64,000 bases of DNA, from positions 1-64,000 of the forward strand of contig JAFLCE010000010.1 in NCBI GenBank assembly GCA_017303655.1, in the 5' to 3' direction. The notes under the pieces are model-generated. The model saw only the letters and a program-made list of their open reading frames with translations, did no database searches and was not told the DNA's origin. Shown piece by piece: positions 21,445-30,174 of this stretch. The stretch's first letter is position 1; every line of letters starts with the position of its first letter. Source of the stretch: Anaerolineae bacterium. Its GTDB lineage: Bacteria > Chloroflexota > Anaerolineae > Anaerolineales > Villigracilaceae. Position numbers and translations under genes: made by a program.

Positions 21445-22824
21445 TCACAACAGGTTTGATTCTAAAAATTTTAAGAAGAGATCGATCAGTTTCGGGTCGA
21501 AAAGAGTGTTTGATTTTTCCCTCAAATAGGCAACCACCTGATCGTATGGGAGTTGTTTGCGGTAGGGTCTGTCACTTCGCAGCGCATCCCAAACGTCGAC
21601 GATGGCGAAGAGGCGTGCAGAAAGAGGAATCTTTTCACCTACCAGCCCGTGCGGGTATCCGCTGCCATCCCAGCGTTCATGATGGTAGAACGGAATATCA
21701 AGCGCCGGGCGCAGATACTCAATGGGGGAAAGCATTTCATAGGCATACATGGGATGCTGACGCATGCGTTCCCATTCAGCTTCGTTGAGCGGACCTGGCT
21801 TTTGAAGGATCTCATCGGGGATGGCGATCTTGCCCATATCGTGAAGTAGGGCGCCTCGTTTGATGTGTGCAAGCTCTTCTTCGCTAAACCCGAGCCGGGA
21901 GGCAACCTTGATAGTGATCTCGGTGACGCGTTGGGTGTGTCCTTCCGTTTCACGGTCTCGTAAGTCGAGTGCACGTACCCAGCCTTCGATGGTTCTTTCG
22001 TACGCATCACGCAGTTGGTTATGGGCGATGTGCAGCGCTTCTTCTGCTTGTTTTCTTTCGGTAATATCACGAGAGGCAGATTGAACTTCGATGACATCGT
22101 TTGTAACGGGGTCTAGGATCGCCCTGGCGGATGTTTCCAACCAGATGTAATTTCCATTCTTTTGTCTGGCGCGATAGGTGACGGTATAGGTTGATCCTTG
22201 TACAGAGTTGAATGCCTCACGTGCCTGCGGCTTATCCTCTTCGTGGATCAGATCAAAGTTGTTTGTCCCGAGCAGAGTTTCAGGAGAATACCCAAGGATG
22301 GTTTTACAGGCAGGGGAGATGTAGAGCATATACCCATCTTTGTTGAGACGGGTGATCATATCGTTGGCGTTTTCAGCAAGAAGGCGGAATTGCGATTCAC
22401 TTTCAGAGAGTGCTTCCTGCATGTGGATGCGGTCTGCGCGCGACTTCCACTGTTCAAGAGCCTTTCCGGCAAGGTGGGGCATATCCAGCATCGACTCTGG
22501 CGTTTTCACGACATAGTCCAACGCACCGGATTTAAGCGCTTCCACGGCGATGCGCTCATTTCCGTAACTGGTCATTAAGATGATGGGAATAGCGAGGGGG
22601 TCGCGGTGGTTGGGGAGCAATTCCAAACTTTCTCCGTCTGGAAGTCGCCAATCAGCGATGATCAACCTGGGTTGATGAGTACGCATGTACTCCCGTGCTT
22701 CACTCAGTGATTTGACACGGTAGAGTTGAAATTCTGCCCCTTGATCCTCAAAAGCCCGTTGAATTAATTCGGCATGAGGGTCTTCATCCTCAACGAGGAG
22801 AATTAGTATGATCTCATTTGACAT
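21445..22824 (-). CDS. Response regulator with REC, PAS and HD-GYP domains (probable c-di-GMP phosphodiesterase)
   Basis: The 459-residue product starts with a receiver domain (about 5-125; acidic pocket VEDED, phospho-acceptor Asp in IIADWRLPDGE, Lys in YVVKT). A PAS domain (about 140-260; ending RDITERKQAEEAL) and an HD-GYP domain (about 275-455) follow. The HD-GYP domain has HDMGKIAIPD and HHERWDGSGYP, the metal-binding and GYP signatures of enzymes that hydrolyse cyclic di-GMP. It follows an Rcp1-type regulator gene by 7 bases and is probably co-transcribed. The activating kinase is not in the window. Confidence 0.92.
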   Translation of the reverse strand: MSNEIILILLVEDEDPHAELIQRAFEDQGAEFQLYRVKSLSEAREYMRTHQPRLIIADWRLPDGESLELLPNHRDPLAIPIILMTSYGNERIAVEALKSGALDYVVKTPESMLDMPHLAGKALEQWKSRADRIHMQEALSESESQFRLLAENANDMITRLNKDGYMLYISPACKTILGYSPETLLGTNNFDLIHEEDKPQAREAFNSVQGSTYTVTYRARQKNGNYIWLETSARAILDPVTNDVIEVQSASRDITERKQAEEALHIAHNQLRDAYERTIEGWVRALDLRDRETEGHTQRVTEITIKVASRLGFSEEELAHIKRGALLHDMGKIAIPDEILQKPGPLNEAEWERMRQHPMYAYEMLSPIEYLRPALDIPFYHHERWDGSGYPHGLVGEKIPLSARLFAIVDVWDALRSDRPYRKQLPYDQVVAYLREKSNTLFDPKLIDLFLKFLESNLL

Positions 22825-22831
22825 TTTTGTT

Positions 22832-23275
22832 TCAAGCGCGAATTTGTTTGTTCCAGCCCAACCAGTAATAGCCGAGGTCGTTCATGAGATGGCTAAAATC
22901 TTCAAAGCCGACCGGCTTTACTAGATAACTATTGACGTAATGTTTGTAGGCGTGCGTCAGATCTCGTTCTGCTTCTGATGTGGTCAGGATCACCACAGGA
23001 ATACTTTTGAGTTCGTCCTCTTCCTTAATGACCCGCAGGACTTCAAGACCATCCACCCGTGGCAACCTCAGATCTAATAGAATGATCTGGGGGCGAGGGC
23101 TGTTTTCTGCATTGTGGTATTCGCCGCGCCTGAGAAGATAATCTAAAGCAGATTCGCCATCTGCAAAATGTTGGATCTTCGTCGAAATATGATGGCTTTC
23201 CATCGTTCGAATGACGAGCTCGGCGTGATCCGCATTATCTTCCACAAGCATGACTAAAATCGGTTCGCCTATCAT
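22832..23275 (-). CDS. Single-domain response regulator (Rcp1 type)
   Basis: The 147-residue product is a lone receiver domain with acidic residues VEDNADHAE, phospho-acceptor Asp in IILLDLRLPRVDGLEVL, Thr in VILTTSE and Lys in SYLVKPVGFEDF. The long ending and the RRGEYHNAENSPRPQ loop are characteristic of Rcp1-like regulators that partner phytochrome-type histidine kinases. It has no output domain and may relay phosphate or act by binding. It is first in a two-gene operon with the HD-GYP gene and diverges from the STAS gene cluster. Confidence 0.9.
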   Translation of the reverse strand: MIGEPILVMLVEDNADHAELVIRTMESHHISTKIQHFADGESALDYLLRRGEYHNAENSPRPQIILLDLRLPRVDGLEVLRVIKEEDELKSIPVVILTTSEAERDLTHAYKHYVNSYLVKPVGFEDFSHLMNDLGYYWLGWNKQIRA

Positions 23276-23410
23276 GATGATCTCCTATAACAATCCATAT
23301 TGTAAACGATTTGCCGGTATCAGGTATAGGTATTTTCTTTCGGAAATATTGCATTATTGACAAGCAGACCCGGCACCGAAATTCTCCCTAAAACGATCTA
23401 AATATCAATA

Positions 23411-23437
23411 TAGACAACCAGCGGGACGTGATATAAT
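23411..23437 (+). promoter_or_regulatory. Promoter of the STAS/RsbW/SpoIIE cluster
   Basis: An extended -10, TGATATAAT (hexamer 23432-23437), is preceded by TAGACA at 23411-23416, 15 bp away. The gene starts 44 bases downstream, after AAGGAGA. The 23276-23410 interval holds no gene. Confidence 0.5.
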
Positions 23438-23480
23438 TTTGCCGTTCATAAAAAATAACCCCTTACCCGAAGGAGAATGT

Positions 23481-23816
23481 ATGGAAATCACCACTCAGGA
23501 ATTCAAGCATTGTGATCTTATTTCGGTGAAAGGAAGGGTTGACAGTGCAACTGCCCCGCAGTTCGCCAAGGTGTTGGAAACAGCAAACGATAATGGGCGC
23601 TTTAAACTTGCCCTCGATTTAGAAAACTTGGAATACATGTCCAGCGCCGGTTTCCGTGCCCTGCTCGCTGCCCAGCGCAATTGCAAACGCTACAACCGGG
23701 GTGAGGTCGTACTCGTCCGTGTGCCAGAGCGTATTCGCGAAGCGCTCGAACTGGCTGGGTTCACCGAACTCTTCAAAACATTTGATGACCCCACTACTGC
23801 TGTGGGTAGTTTCTAA
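23481..23816 (+). CDS. STAS-domain anti-sigma factor antagonist (RsbV/SpoIIAA-like)
   Basis: The 111-residue product is a single STAS domain with LALDLENLEYMSSAGFRALLAAQ, where Ser54/Ser55 of SSAG are the candidate phosphorylation sites. In partner-switch systems the dephosphorylated form sequesters an anti-sigma kinase. The RsbW-like kinase gene and a SpoIIE-type phosphatase gene follow, completing the triad. The ATG at 23481 has AAGGAGA 7 bases upstream; a longer frame starting at 23439 lacks one. A hairpin lies between this gene and the next. Confidence 0.9.
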   Translation: MEITTQEFKHCDLISVKGRVDSATAPQFAKVLETANDNGRFKLALDLENLEYMSSAGFRALLAAQRNCKRYNRGEVVLVRVPERIREALELAGFTELFKTFDDPTTAVGSF

Positions 23817-23841
23817 AAAACATTTCAAAAAGAATTGGGGA

Positions 23842-23882
23842 ATGCCGTCTCAAATCGAACGAGGCGGCATATCATTTTCTTT
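23842..23882 (+). terminator. Hairpin between STAS and RsbW-like genes (attenuator candidate)
   Basis: ATGCCGTCTC pairs with GAGGCGGCAT (one G-U pair) and is followed by ATCATTTTCTTT, ending at the next ATG. It may lower expression of the kinase and phosphatase relative to the STAS protein. Confidence 0.55.
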
Positions 23883-24290
23883 ATGCCAGTGCATACCTTC
23901 CCAGCTCGCTTTGAATTCTTGGACGAAATCCGCGAATTGGTGGCAGACGTTGCCCGTGGGGGCGGATTCTCAGATAAAGCCATTTACTCCCTGCAACTTG
24001 CCGCCGATGAAGCTGCTTCCAATATCATCGAACATGCCTACGAAGGTGTCAGCGATGCAGTTTTGGATTTAACCTGTGACATGCGCGGAGACGAGATCAT
24101 CATCTCCATGCGCGACACCGGCAGGGCGTTTAATATAAAATCTGTAAAAGAACCAAACCTCAAGGCAGACCTATCCGAACGTCAGATCGGCGGGCTGGGC
24201 GTATACCTAATGCGCAAGCTGATGGATACGGTCAATTACGAATCATCCAAATCTGGCAACTTACTAACCATGACAAAACGGAGAGAGTAA
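23883..24290 (+). CDS. RsbW/SpoIIAB-like anti-sigma serine kinase
   Basis: The 135-residue product is a HATPase_c domain with N box LQLAADEAASNIIEHAY near 38-54, G1 box MRDTGRAF near 78 and the G2 region QIGGLGVYLMRKLMD near 105. Such kinases phosphorylate their STAS partner and bind a sigma factor or another output protein. No sigma factor gene is present nearby, so the output is unknown. ATG at 23883 is chosen over an in-frame TTG at 23835 because the latter would put 16 unusual residues through the hairpin. No Shine-Dalgarno sequence is visible. Confidence 0.87.
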   Translation: MPVHTFPARFEFLDEIRELVADVARGGGFSDKAIYSLQLAADEAASNIIEHAYEGVSDAVLDLTCDMRGDEIIISMRDTGRAFNIKSVKEPNLKADLSERQIGGLGVYLMRKLMDTVNYESSKSGNLLTMTKRRE

Positions 24291-24293
24291 AAC

Positions 24294-27200
24294 ATGCGCG
24301 CCGCATCCAGAACCTCCTGGGATTGGCTACAGATCGCCAGCCTGGGTGAACAATTGCGGAGCGAAGACTCACTCACTGCACAACGAGACCGCATCGCCGA
24401 GGTTGCAAAACACCTGATCCCTGGCAAGGCAGAGGTCTGGTTGCAGGAGAATATTTTTCGGTTGCCTGATTGGGAAGATGGGCAGACCTTCAGCACTCAT
24501 CCGACCTTGGAGGGCATGAAACGCGCCATCCAAACCGGAACATTGGTTCAAAAAGAACGGGGAAAAAAGAGCACCGCCTCACACTCAACCTTTGCTGCGG
24601 TGCGGCTCGAAGATCAGGGGATTACGCTGGGAGCGCTTCAGATCACCCGCCCCAAAGGACCCGAATTCACAGACGAAGAATTAAACCTATTGCAAGGGCT
24701 GGCACAGATCGTTTCAGTCAGTCTTTTCGCCGCGCATCGTGCCGAAGTAGAACAGTTCCGCCTGCGGCAACTAAACCTCGTCCGTGAAGTCAGCGCCCAG
24801 ATCGCCAACGTGTTGGATGTGGACGATCTTTCAAAGCGAGTGGCAAAACTCATTCAAAAGACCTTTAATTTTTATTATGTAGCTCTCTTTACGCTTGATC
24901 CGCACGACCATGCCTTACACTTCCGTGCCAGCGCCGTCGCCTCTCGCAAAGGAAAACGCAAAGCATCCATCGCCCTGGAAGTGGAGATCGGTCAGGGGCT
25001 CATTGGTGAGGCAGCAAAGACCGGCACAGAGATCGTCTGCGACGATGTTCAAGCCGACCCGCGCTATCGTTTCATCGACAGCTTGCCTGAAACCCGTTCC
25101 GAAGTGGTCATCCCGTTAAAGATCGAAGATCGCATCCTCGGTGCATTGGACGTACAAAGCAATCAGCCGAACGCCTTTCACCCCATCGACTTGCTTATCC
25201 TGCGCGCCCTGGCAGATAATGTTGCGCGTGCTGTAGAAGGGGCAAGTTTATACAGTAACTTAAACCGCCGTGCCAATCAGTTGACTTTGGTCTCTGAGGT
25301 TAGCAAAAGCGTTACCTCTACTCTTGATCTTTCAAAACTCATGCGTGATGCCGCCAAACTCATCAATGAGAAATTCGGCTACCCTCACGTTTCCCTTTTT
25401 ACGGTACATCCCAACCGACGCATGATCATGTATGAAGCGGGTAGTGGCAAACGCAGTAAAAAGTTGGAAGGCTTTTCGATTCCCCTCGATGAAGAAATAG
25501 GCATCATGCCTTGGGTTGCTCGCAATGGCAAGACCGTGCTTGCCAACGATGTTTCCAAAGATCAGCGTTATATTGATTCACCCCTGCCGCCCAAAAATAC
25601 AAAATCTGAACTTTGTGTACCCTTGATCTTCAATGAGCGGGTGGTGGGTCTGCTCGATATTCAATCAGACCAGTTCAACGCCTTTACAGAAGATGATCGG
25701 ATCATGTTCGAAGCCGTGGCAGATACCATGGCGGCGGCGATCCGCAATGCAGACTTGTATCGCTCCGAACAGTGGCGGCGACAAGTGGGAGACAGCCTGC
25801 GCGATGTGGCGGGTGTGGTTTCAAGTAATGCCGGTTTGGATGAAGTTCTTGAGATGATCCTCAGCGAATTGGACCGTAACTTGCCGGTGGATACGTCTGC
25901 GATTTGGCTGCTGCAAGATGGGTCTTTGTGTCTTTCTGCCGTGCATGGCATTGACGGTGCCCAACTGGAAAGCACCTGCATCGCTTTCCCTGAAACCACC
26001 TACGCCATGATCGATGCCCTCGAGTCAGATGTTCCCGTCATTCGCCGCCCTGAAGATCCGATCGGTCCCACGGGGTTAACAGTCGGGTTTGACTCAAATT
26101 ATTCTTCGATTATTGCGCCATTGCGGGTGGGTGACCGTCCGTTGGGGGTGTTGACGCTGGCACATCACTCTCCCGGGCGTTATGGGCATGAAGCCCGTAC
26201 GATTGCAAGCACTTTTGCAAATTATGCCGCGGTTGCCATTGAGAATACCCGCCTGTTCGACTCGGCGCAGGAGCAAGCCTATGCTTCTGCGGCATTGTTG
26301 CAGGTGGCTCAGGCGGTCGTCAGCTTGAATGATCTGGATGAAATTCTCAGCTCGATCACTCGTATCATGCCGATTTTGGTGGGGGTGAAGCGCGTGGTCC
26401 TCTATCGTTTGGATACGGAATATCAAGCCTTGCAGGCTTCGCAGGAATATGGTTTCTCTGAAGAAGAAGAAACTTTTATGACGGAGAAAAGCCTGTCCTT
26501 GTCTGAGTTCCCATTTTTGGTCTGGGCGTTGGAGCAGAACACGTTGGTGACGTATCCGCTTAAGGCTGAGGCGGAGCCAAAGGATTGGCTTGCGATTCAG
26601 CCCGGAGATTGGGATGAGGCGAACGCGTCTGAACCAGAGCGTTTGTTGATCGCGGTCCCGTTATCGATCAAGAGTGACATCTTCGGCGTGATGTTGATCG
26701 AAGAAGATGATAATGCGCGCCGCTTCCGTGCCCGCCGATTAGAGATCATCAATGGGATTTCGCAACAAGCGGCGTTGGCGATTCAGAATGATCTCTTGCA
26801 GCAGGAGATGGTGGTACGCGAACGCCTCGAAACGGAAGTGCAGCTGGCTCGCCAAATTCAGCAGACGTTTATCCCGAGTGTTTTGCCAACCCATAAGAAC
26901 TGGCAGATCGCCGCGCGCTGGCGTACGGCACGGCAAGTAGGCGGTGACTTTTATGATGTGATCGAATTGCCAGATAACAAGCTCGGTATTTTTATTGCGG
27001 ATGTGGCAGATAAAGGCATGCCTGCGGCGTTGTTCATGGCGTTGACTCGTACTCTCGTCCGTGCGGCGGTGGTGGAAACATCTTCGCCTGCAGAGGCATT
27101 TCGGCGTGTGAATGACTCCTTGTTGCCAGATACGCAGCAGGGCATGTTCATCACGGCTGTGTATGGCGTCTTGGATTTGAATACGGGGGCGTTCACCTAT

Positions 27201-27551
27201 GTGAATGCCGGGCATAACCCTCCATTTTGGGTAAAGACCGATGGCAGCTTAGAAAAATTGACTCGTACCGCAATTGCTTTGGGGGTGATGGAGCAACCTG
27301 TGATCGAAGAGAAGACCATCACGATCACTCTTGGGAATACGCTCTTGTTATACACCGATGGTCTTACGGAAGCATTTTCACCGGGTGGAGATTTATTTGG
27401 TGAGGTACGGCTTTTGGATGTGATGGATTCTCTGGCGGCAGGGACCGCCGAAGAGGTGATCAAGTCGATTGAAGAGTGCCTCAACGATTTTATCGATCCA
27501 CTGCCCTTGGCAGATGACTTGACGATGATGGCGATCCGCAGGGTGGGGTGA
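24294..27551 (+). CDS. Multi-GAF SpoIIE-type serine phosphatase
   Basis: The 1085-residue cytoplasmic product has five tandem GAF-like domains (about 25-158, 168-320, 330-483, 497-645 and 660-835), a short coil containing QLARQIQQTFIPSVLP near 855, and a C-terminal PP2C/SpoIIE phosphatase (about 870-1085). The phosphatase has metal-binding VGGDFYDVIEL, FIADVADKGMPAALFM, NAGHNPPFW and YTDGLTEAFSP. It should dephosphorylate the STAS protein encoded in the same operon when the GAF domains sense a signal. The start lies 3 bases after the kinase stop codon. Five sensory domains on one phosphatase imply integration of several inputs; the ligands are unknown. Confidence 0.92.
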   Translation: MRAASRTSWDWLQIASLGEQLRSEDSLTAQRDRIAEVAKHLIPGKAEVWLQENIFRLPDWEDGQTFSTHPTLEGMKRAIQTGTLVQKERGKKSTASHSTFAAVRLEDQGITLGALQITRPKGPEFTDEELNLLQGLAQIVSVSLFAAHRAEVEQFRLRQLNLVREVSAQIANVLDVDDLSKRVAKLIQKTFNFYYVALFTLDPHDHALHFRASAVASRKGKRKASIALEVEIGQGLIGEAAKTGTEIVCDDVQADPRYRFIDSLPETRSEVVIPLKIEDRILGALDVQSNQPNAFHPIDLLILRALADNVARAVEGASLYSNLNRRANQLTLVSEVSKSVTSTLDLSKLMRDAAKLINEKFGYPHVSLFTVHPNRRMIMYEAGSGKRSKKLEGFSIPLDEEIGIMPWVARNGKTVLANDVSKDQRYIDSPLPPKNTKSELCVPLIFNERVVGLLDIQSDQFNAFTEDDRIMFEAVADTMAAAIRNADLYRSEQWRRQVGDSLRDVAGVVSSNAGLDEVLEMILSELDRNLPVDTSAIWLLQDGSLCLSAVHGIDGAQLESTCIAFPETTYAMIDALESDVPVIRRPEDPIGPTGLTVGFDSNYSSIIAPLRVGDRPLGVLTLAHHSPGRYGHEARTIASTFANYAAVAIENTRLFDSAQEQAYASAALLQVAQAVVSLNDLDEILSSITRIMPILVGVKRVVLYRLDTEYQALQASQEYGFSEEEETFMTEKSLSLSEFPFLVWALEQNTLVTYPLKAEAEPKDWLAIQPGDWDEANASEPERLLIAVPLSIKSDIFGVMLIEEDDNARRFRARRLEIINGISQQAALAIQNDLLQQEMVVRERLETEVQLARQIQQTFIPSVLPTHKNWQIAARWRTARQVGGDFYDVIELPDNKLGIFIADVADKGMPAALFMALTRTLVRAAVVETSSPAEAFRRVNDSLLPDTQQGMFITAVYGVLDLNTGAFTYVNAGHNPPFWVKTDGSLEKLTRTAIALGVMEQPVIEEKTITITLGNTLLLYTDGLTEAFSPGGDLFGEVRLLDVMDSLAAGTAEEVIKSIEECLNDFIDPLPLADDLTMMAIRRVG

Positions 27552-27572
27552 GTTGGTGTTCGCCTTTTATTA

Positions 27573-27614
27573 ACCAAAACGAGGAGTGGATTAGTCCACT
27601 CCTCGTTTTGGTTT
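27573..27614. terminator. Bidirectional terminator
   Basis: A perfect 19-bp stem, AACCAAAACGAGGAGTGGA with its complement, closes a TTAG loop between the phosphatase gene (plus) and the protease gene (minus). Confidence 0.88.
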
Positions 27615-27635
27615 CTAGTATCGTTCCATTCGAAC

Positions 27636-28385
27636 TCAATACCTTCCAGCAATGCCTTGAATCATTTGAAAACTTTGGAATGCCAAAAGCCCGAATAGGA
27701 AAGCCATGTAAATACTATTTAACACAAGAAAACCGACCACTGCCAGAACTACGCCAGTCCCTACAGAAATCCATAGGGAAGTACGTAAGCCGCCGAGCGG
27801 ATCTTGTTGAATCAACGTGTAGCGCGAGATATTACCGCCATCCAAGGGGTAGACTGGCATTAAGTTGACTAAGCCCCAAAAGATATTTACCCATAAAAAG
27901 TCCACTAAAAATTGGTTGAGCAAACCGGTGCCATAGGGTAAAAGAACCAATGGAAAGGGAATAAACCCAAATAATGAAGTCATAATGATCTCGCCGCCCG
28001 CAGCCAACCCTATGGCGTATGCCAATATCGCCAGACCGAAGCCCGAAAGCGGACCCGCTAGCGAGATAAAAATATGCTGGTTGGGTGTCAGGCTGACGGA
28101 TGCATACCCGCCACCCCAAGGGAGTGTTTCGGGTACGGTCAACCCGCCTGTAATGTGTAATATGATGGAGGATGACTGACCAAAACGGCGGAATGCGAAG
28201 GCATGTCCCAGCTCGTGGACGAGGATGGAGACAAAGATCACCACCACCCAGATCAACATGCCATAGATGTTACTGTTCGCCCCGAACAGAATGGCAATGA
28301 GCCAGAACAAGGGATGTACGCGCACAGGGATGCCTGCTATCGAAAAGCGAAGGTCAAAACGGGTTGGGGGAGGGACTTGAAACAT
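27636..28385 (-). CDS. Site-2 protease family (M50) membrane metalloprotease
   Basis: The 249-residue product has about six membrane helices. The zinc motif H57ELGH61 lies in the second helix (ILVHELGHAFAFRRFG), and the third ligand motif NLMPVYPLDGGNI lies about 120 residues later, as in SpoIVFB-type proteases. Such enzymes cut membrane-embedded substrates, often anti-sigma factors. The substrate is unknown. There is no PDZ or CBS domain. TATACT-N6-ATG at the start suggests a leaderless mRNA. Confidence 0.88.
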   Translation of the reverse strand: MFQVPPPTRFDLRFSIAGIPVRVHPLFWLIAILFGANSNIYGMLIWVVVIFVSILVHELGHAFAFRRFGQSSSIILHITGGLTVPETLPWGGGYASVSLTPNQHIFISLAGPLSGFGLAILAYAIGLAAGGEIIMTSLFGFIPFPLVLLPYGTGLLNQFLVDFLWVNIFWGLVNLMPVYPLDGGNISRYTLIQQDPLGGLRTSLWISVGTGVVLAVVGFLVLNSIYMAFLFGLLAFQSFQMIQGIAGRY

Positions 28386-28391
28386 ATTTTG

Positions 28392-28397
28392 AGTATA
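28392..28397 (-). promoter_or_regulatory. -10 box of a probable leaderless promoter (site-2 protease)
   Basis: TATACT on the minus strand is followed by six bases (CAAAAT) and the ATG. Confidence 0.5.
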
Positions 28398-28429
28398 ACA
28401 TGTGAAAAACAGCGGCAGATTAAGCTGCC

Positions 28430-28972
28430 TTAATCGAAATATAAATTCAAGTCCGAACAGTCAAAGCGATTGCCACAATTGGGGCAGGTCACCTTGCAGC
28501 TCTTTTCATACATTTCACTGCCGCAACGGTCACAAGTCCATTGTCGTTTTTGATTCCATTGAACAGGCTTAAGAAGAGATGGGTCAAATTCACGGATGCG
28601 TTCTTTGCCAAGGCGTTGTACTTCTTGCATCACATGCTCCGCATCTACTCTCAATTGCTGCACATTGATTCCCCGACACACAGCATTCCAGCCTTGTGTC
28701 CATTTCAAACTCCGCCCATAGACTTTGACTGCGCCGTCGTAATTTCCGCGGGTGATGTGAAGGTAAGTCACAGCGATTTGCAAGATGCCGCGATACAAAT
28801 CACGGACTGCGCCGGTTTCTTCCTTCCAGGCGGTTTCCAATTCTTCGTGCGCATCAAAGTATTTTCCTTCATTGAAAAACTCCAGCCCTTCAATGGCTTT
28901 AGGATGCGGCGCATCATTACAATCACTGTCGGTGCGGGAAATTTGTTTTACGTCATCGCTTTCTTCAGACAT
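28430..28972 (-). CDS. DUF309 protein with C-terminal zinc ribbon
   Basis: The 180-residue product has a helical DUF309 domain (about 20-90) with the family signature FFNEGKYFDAHEELETAWKE and LYRGILQIAVTYLHI. A C-terminal zinc ribbon with two Cys pairs (CDRCGSEM and CPNCGNRFDC) follows at about 140-178. DUF309 proteins usually lack this ribbon and their function is unknown. A nucleic-acid or protein contact through the ribbon is possible, as inference. The start shows TATACT-N7-ATG without a ribosome binding site. Confidence 0.82.
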   Translation of the reverse strand: MSEESDDVKQISRTDSDCNDAPHPKAIEGLEFFNEGKYFDAHEELETAWKEETGAVRDLYRGILQIAVTYLHITRGNYDGAVKVYGRSLKWTQGWNAVCRGINVQQLRVDAEHVMQEVQRLGKERIREFDPSLLKPVQWNQKRQWTCDRCGSEMYEKSCKVTCPNCGNRFDCSDLNLYFD

Positions 28973-28979
28973 AGCGGGG

Positions 28980-28985
28980 AGTATA
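28980..28985 (-). promoter_or_regulatory. -10 box of a probable leaderless promoter (DUF309 gene)
   Basis: TATACT on the minus strand is followed by seven bases (CCCCGCT) and the ATG. Confidence 0.45.
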
Positions 28986-29038
28986 ACATGCGCGTTTATC
29001 GCGAATGGTAAAATCGAATCACTTATTGGAGGACTATT

Positions 29039-29527
29039 TTGTTACGCGTTGCGCTTTTGATCAGTATCACATTGTCCGCTAGTGCATTTGCCTGGGGGTA
29101 TGAGCAGGCTGGATACGAGGTTGTGAGCCGCTGGATCATCGCTGTTGGGGTGGTATGGTTGGCATCCTCATGGTTCAAGTGGAAATGGTTTTCCGCCTTG
29201 ATGATCCTGCCCGCGCTTGCTTTGGCTGGCATTGGGGTTTGGTTCCGGTTACCTTTTGCCTGGCTGTTCAGCGGAGCCGTGTATGCATTGTTCGCGTGGA
29301 TCCTTTCAGATTTTTCCGAAAGGATCAAAGTGTTACCTGCGCGTGAAGATATCGCTGGCAAGACCCGACGACTGATCTTGCGTTTTACGTTACTGGCTTC
29401 TGTTGCATTTGGAATTATTACTGCGGCTCTTTGGCTGCGCCGAGAGTTGAGTGGTGATTGGGGAGTTTTTCTTTCGCTGACGGTTCTAACCGGACTCTTG
29501 CAAATTTTAGGATGGCGCAGGCGTTAA
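29039..29527 (+). CDS. Small polytopic membrane protein
   Basis: The 162-residue product has about six hydrophobic segments separated by short charged loops (WFKWKWF, SDFSERIKVLPAREDIAGKTRR). The start is TTG at 29039, supported by GGAGG 6 bases upstream and TAAAAT at 29009-29014. I do not recognise the family. The last 21 bases overlap the 3' end of the convergent kinase-like gene. Confidence 0.68.
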   Translation: MLRVALLISITLSASAFAWGYEQAGYEVVSRWIIAVGVVWLASSWFKWKWFSALMILPALALAGIGVWFRLPFAWLFSGAVYALFAWILSDFSERIKVLPAREDIAGKTRRLILRFTLLASVAFGIITAALWLRRELSGDWGVFLSLTVLTGLLQILGWRRR

Positions 29528-30088
29528 TGGAGTATAAGCATAGCCCATGCTTTTCAGCCACTTTTCTGTTTCGCGTGGATGTTTGAAACGTAATAATTGC
29601 AAATGTTCATACTGCGGTTGTGTAAAAAAAACGGGGATCTCACGCTTTCGTCGCCAGTACGTTTTGAACAACCAGTTGATCAACGACTCTTCAGACCATA
29701 CCTTCAGGTGTTTCCAAAATTTATCGCGGTTGGTGCCCCACAATAATTCTTGAGAAAAATTTCGTTGAATGGTGCGCCAAAGCAGCCGCCAAAGCAGAAT
29801 GTGTAGGGGATAATCCAACCAGATGACGATCTGTGCCTGGGTCCAGATCAAATCTCGAACAACCCGATAATTTCCCGCCACCACCCAGGTATTTGACTTA
29901 ATCGCCAGCCGGACGCGTTCCCGAAAGACTTCATCCTCAGCTTCTTTCCAATTTGGCTCCCAGTGCAGGGCATCCAACTCAATGAAGTCCAGTTTCAGTT
30001 CTTCCGATAAAAGTTTGCCAAGGGTAGATTTGCCAGAGGAGGTGGTGCCGATCACTACAATACGTTTATAAGGAAAAGGATGCGTCAT
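29507..30088 (-). CDS. P-loop kinase-like protein (adenylate kinase/FlaR-like, 'DNA topology modulation' annotation)
   Basis: The 193-residue product begins with a P-loop, VVIGTTSSGKSTLG near 12-25, then LDFIELDALHWEPNW and WVVAGNYRVVRDLIW. This layout is typical of small kinase-like proteins often annotated as adenylate kinase or topology-modulation protein FlaR. VIWLDYPLHILLWRL and a basic C-terminal half follow. The substrate is unknown. It converges on the preceding membrane protein gene with a 21-base overlap. ATTATAAT lies 11 bases before the ATG. Confidence 0.8.
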   Translation of the reverse strand: MTHPFPYKRIVVIGTTSSGKSTLGKLLSEELKLDFIELDALHWEPNWKEAEDEVFRERVRLAIKSNTWVVAGNYRVVRDLIWTQAQIVIWLDYPLHILLWRLLWRTIQRNFSQELLWGTNRDKFWKHLKVWSEESLINWLFKTYWRRKREIPVFFTQPQYEHLQLLRFKHPRETEKWLKSMGYAYTPLTPAPS

Positions 30089-30099
30089 ATAGACCCGGG

Positions 30100-30107
30100 A
30101 TTATAAT
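30100..30107. promoter_or_regulatory. Palindromic ATTATAAT between divergent genes
   Basis: The box can serve the kinase-like gene on the minus strand (11 bases to the ATG, leader about 4-5 bases) and possibly the aminotransferase gene on the plus strand (68 bases to the ATG). Confidence 0.45.
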
Positions 30108-30174
30108 TCGTGAAATGCCGCTGTGAGCGTTTCTATTTGAATACCGGCAAAATCATCCTTCTAAAGGAATTTCC

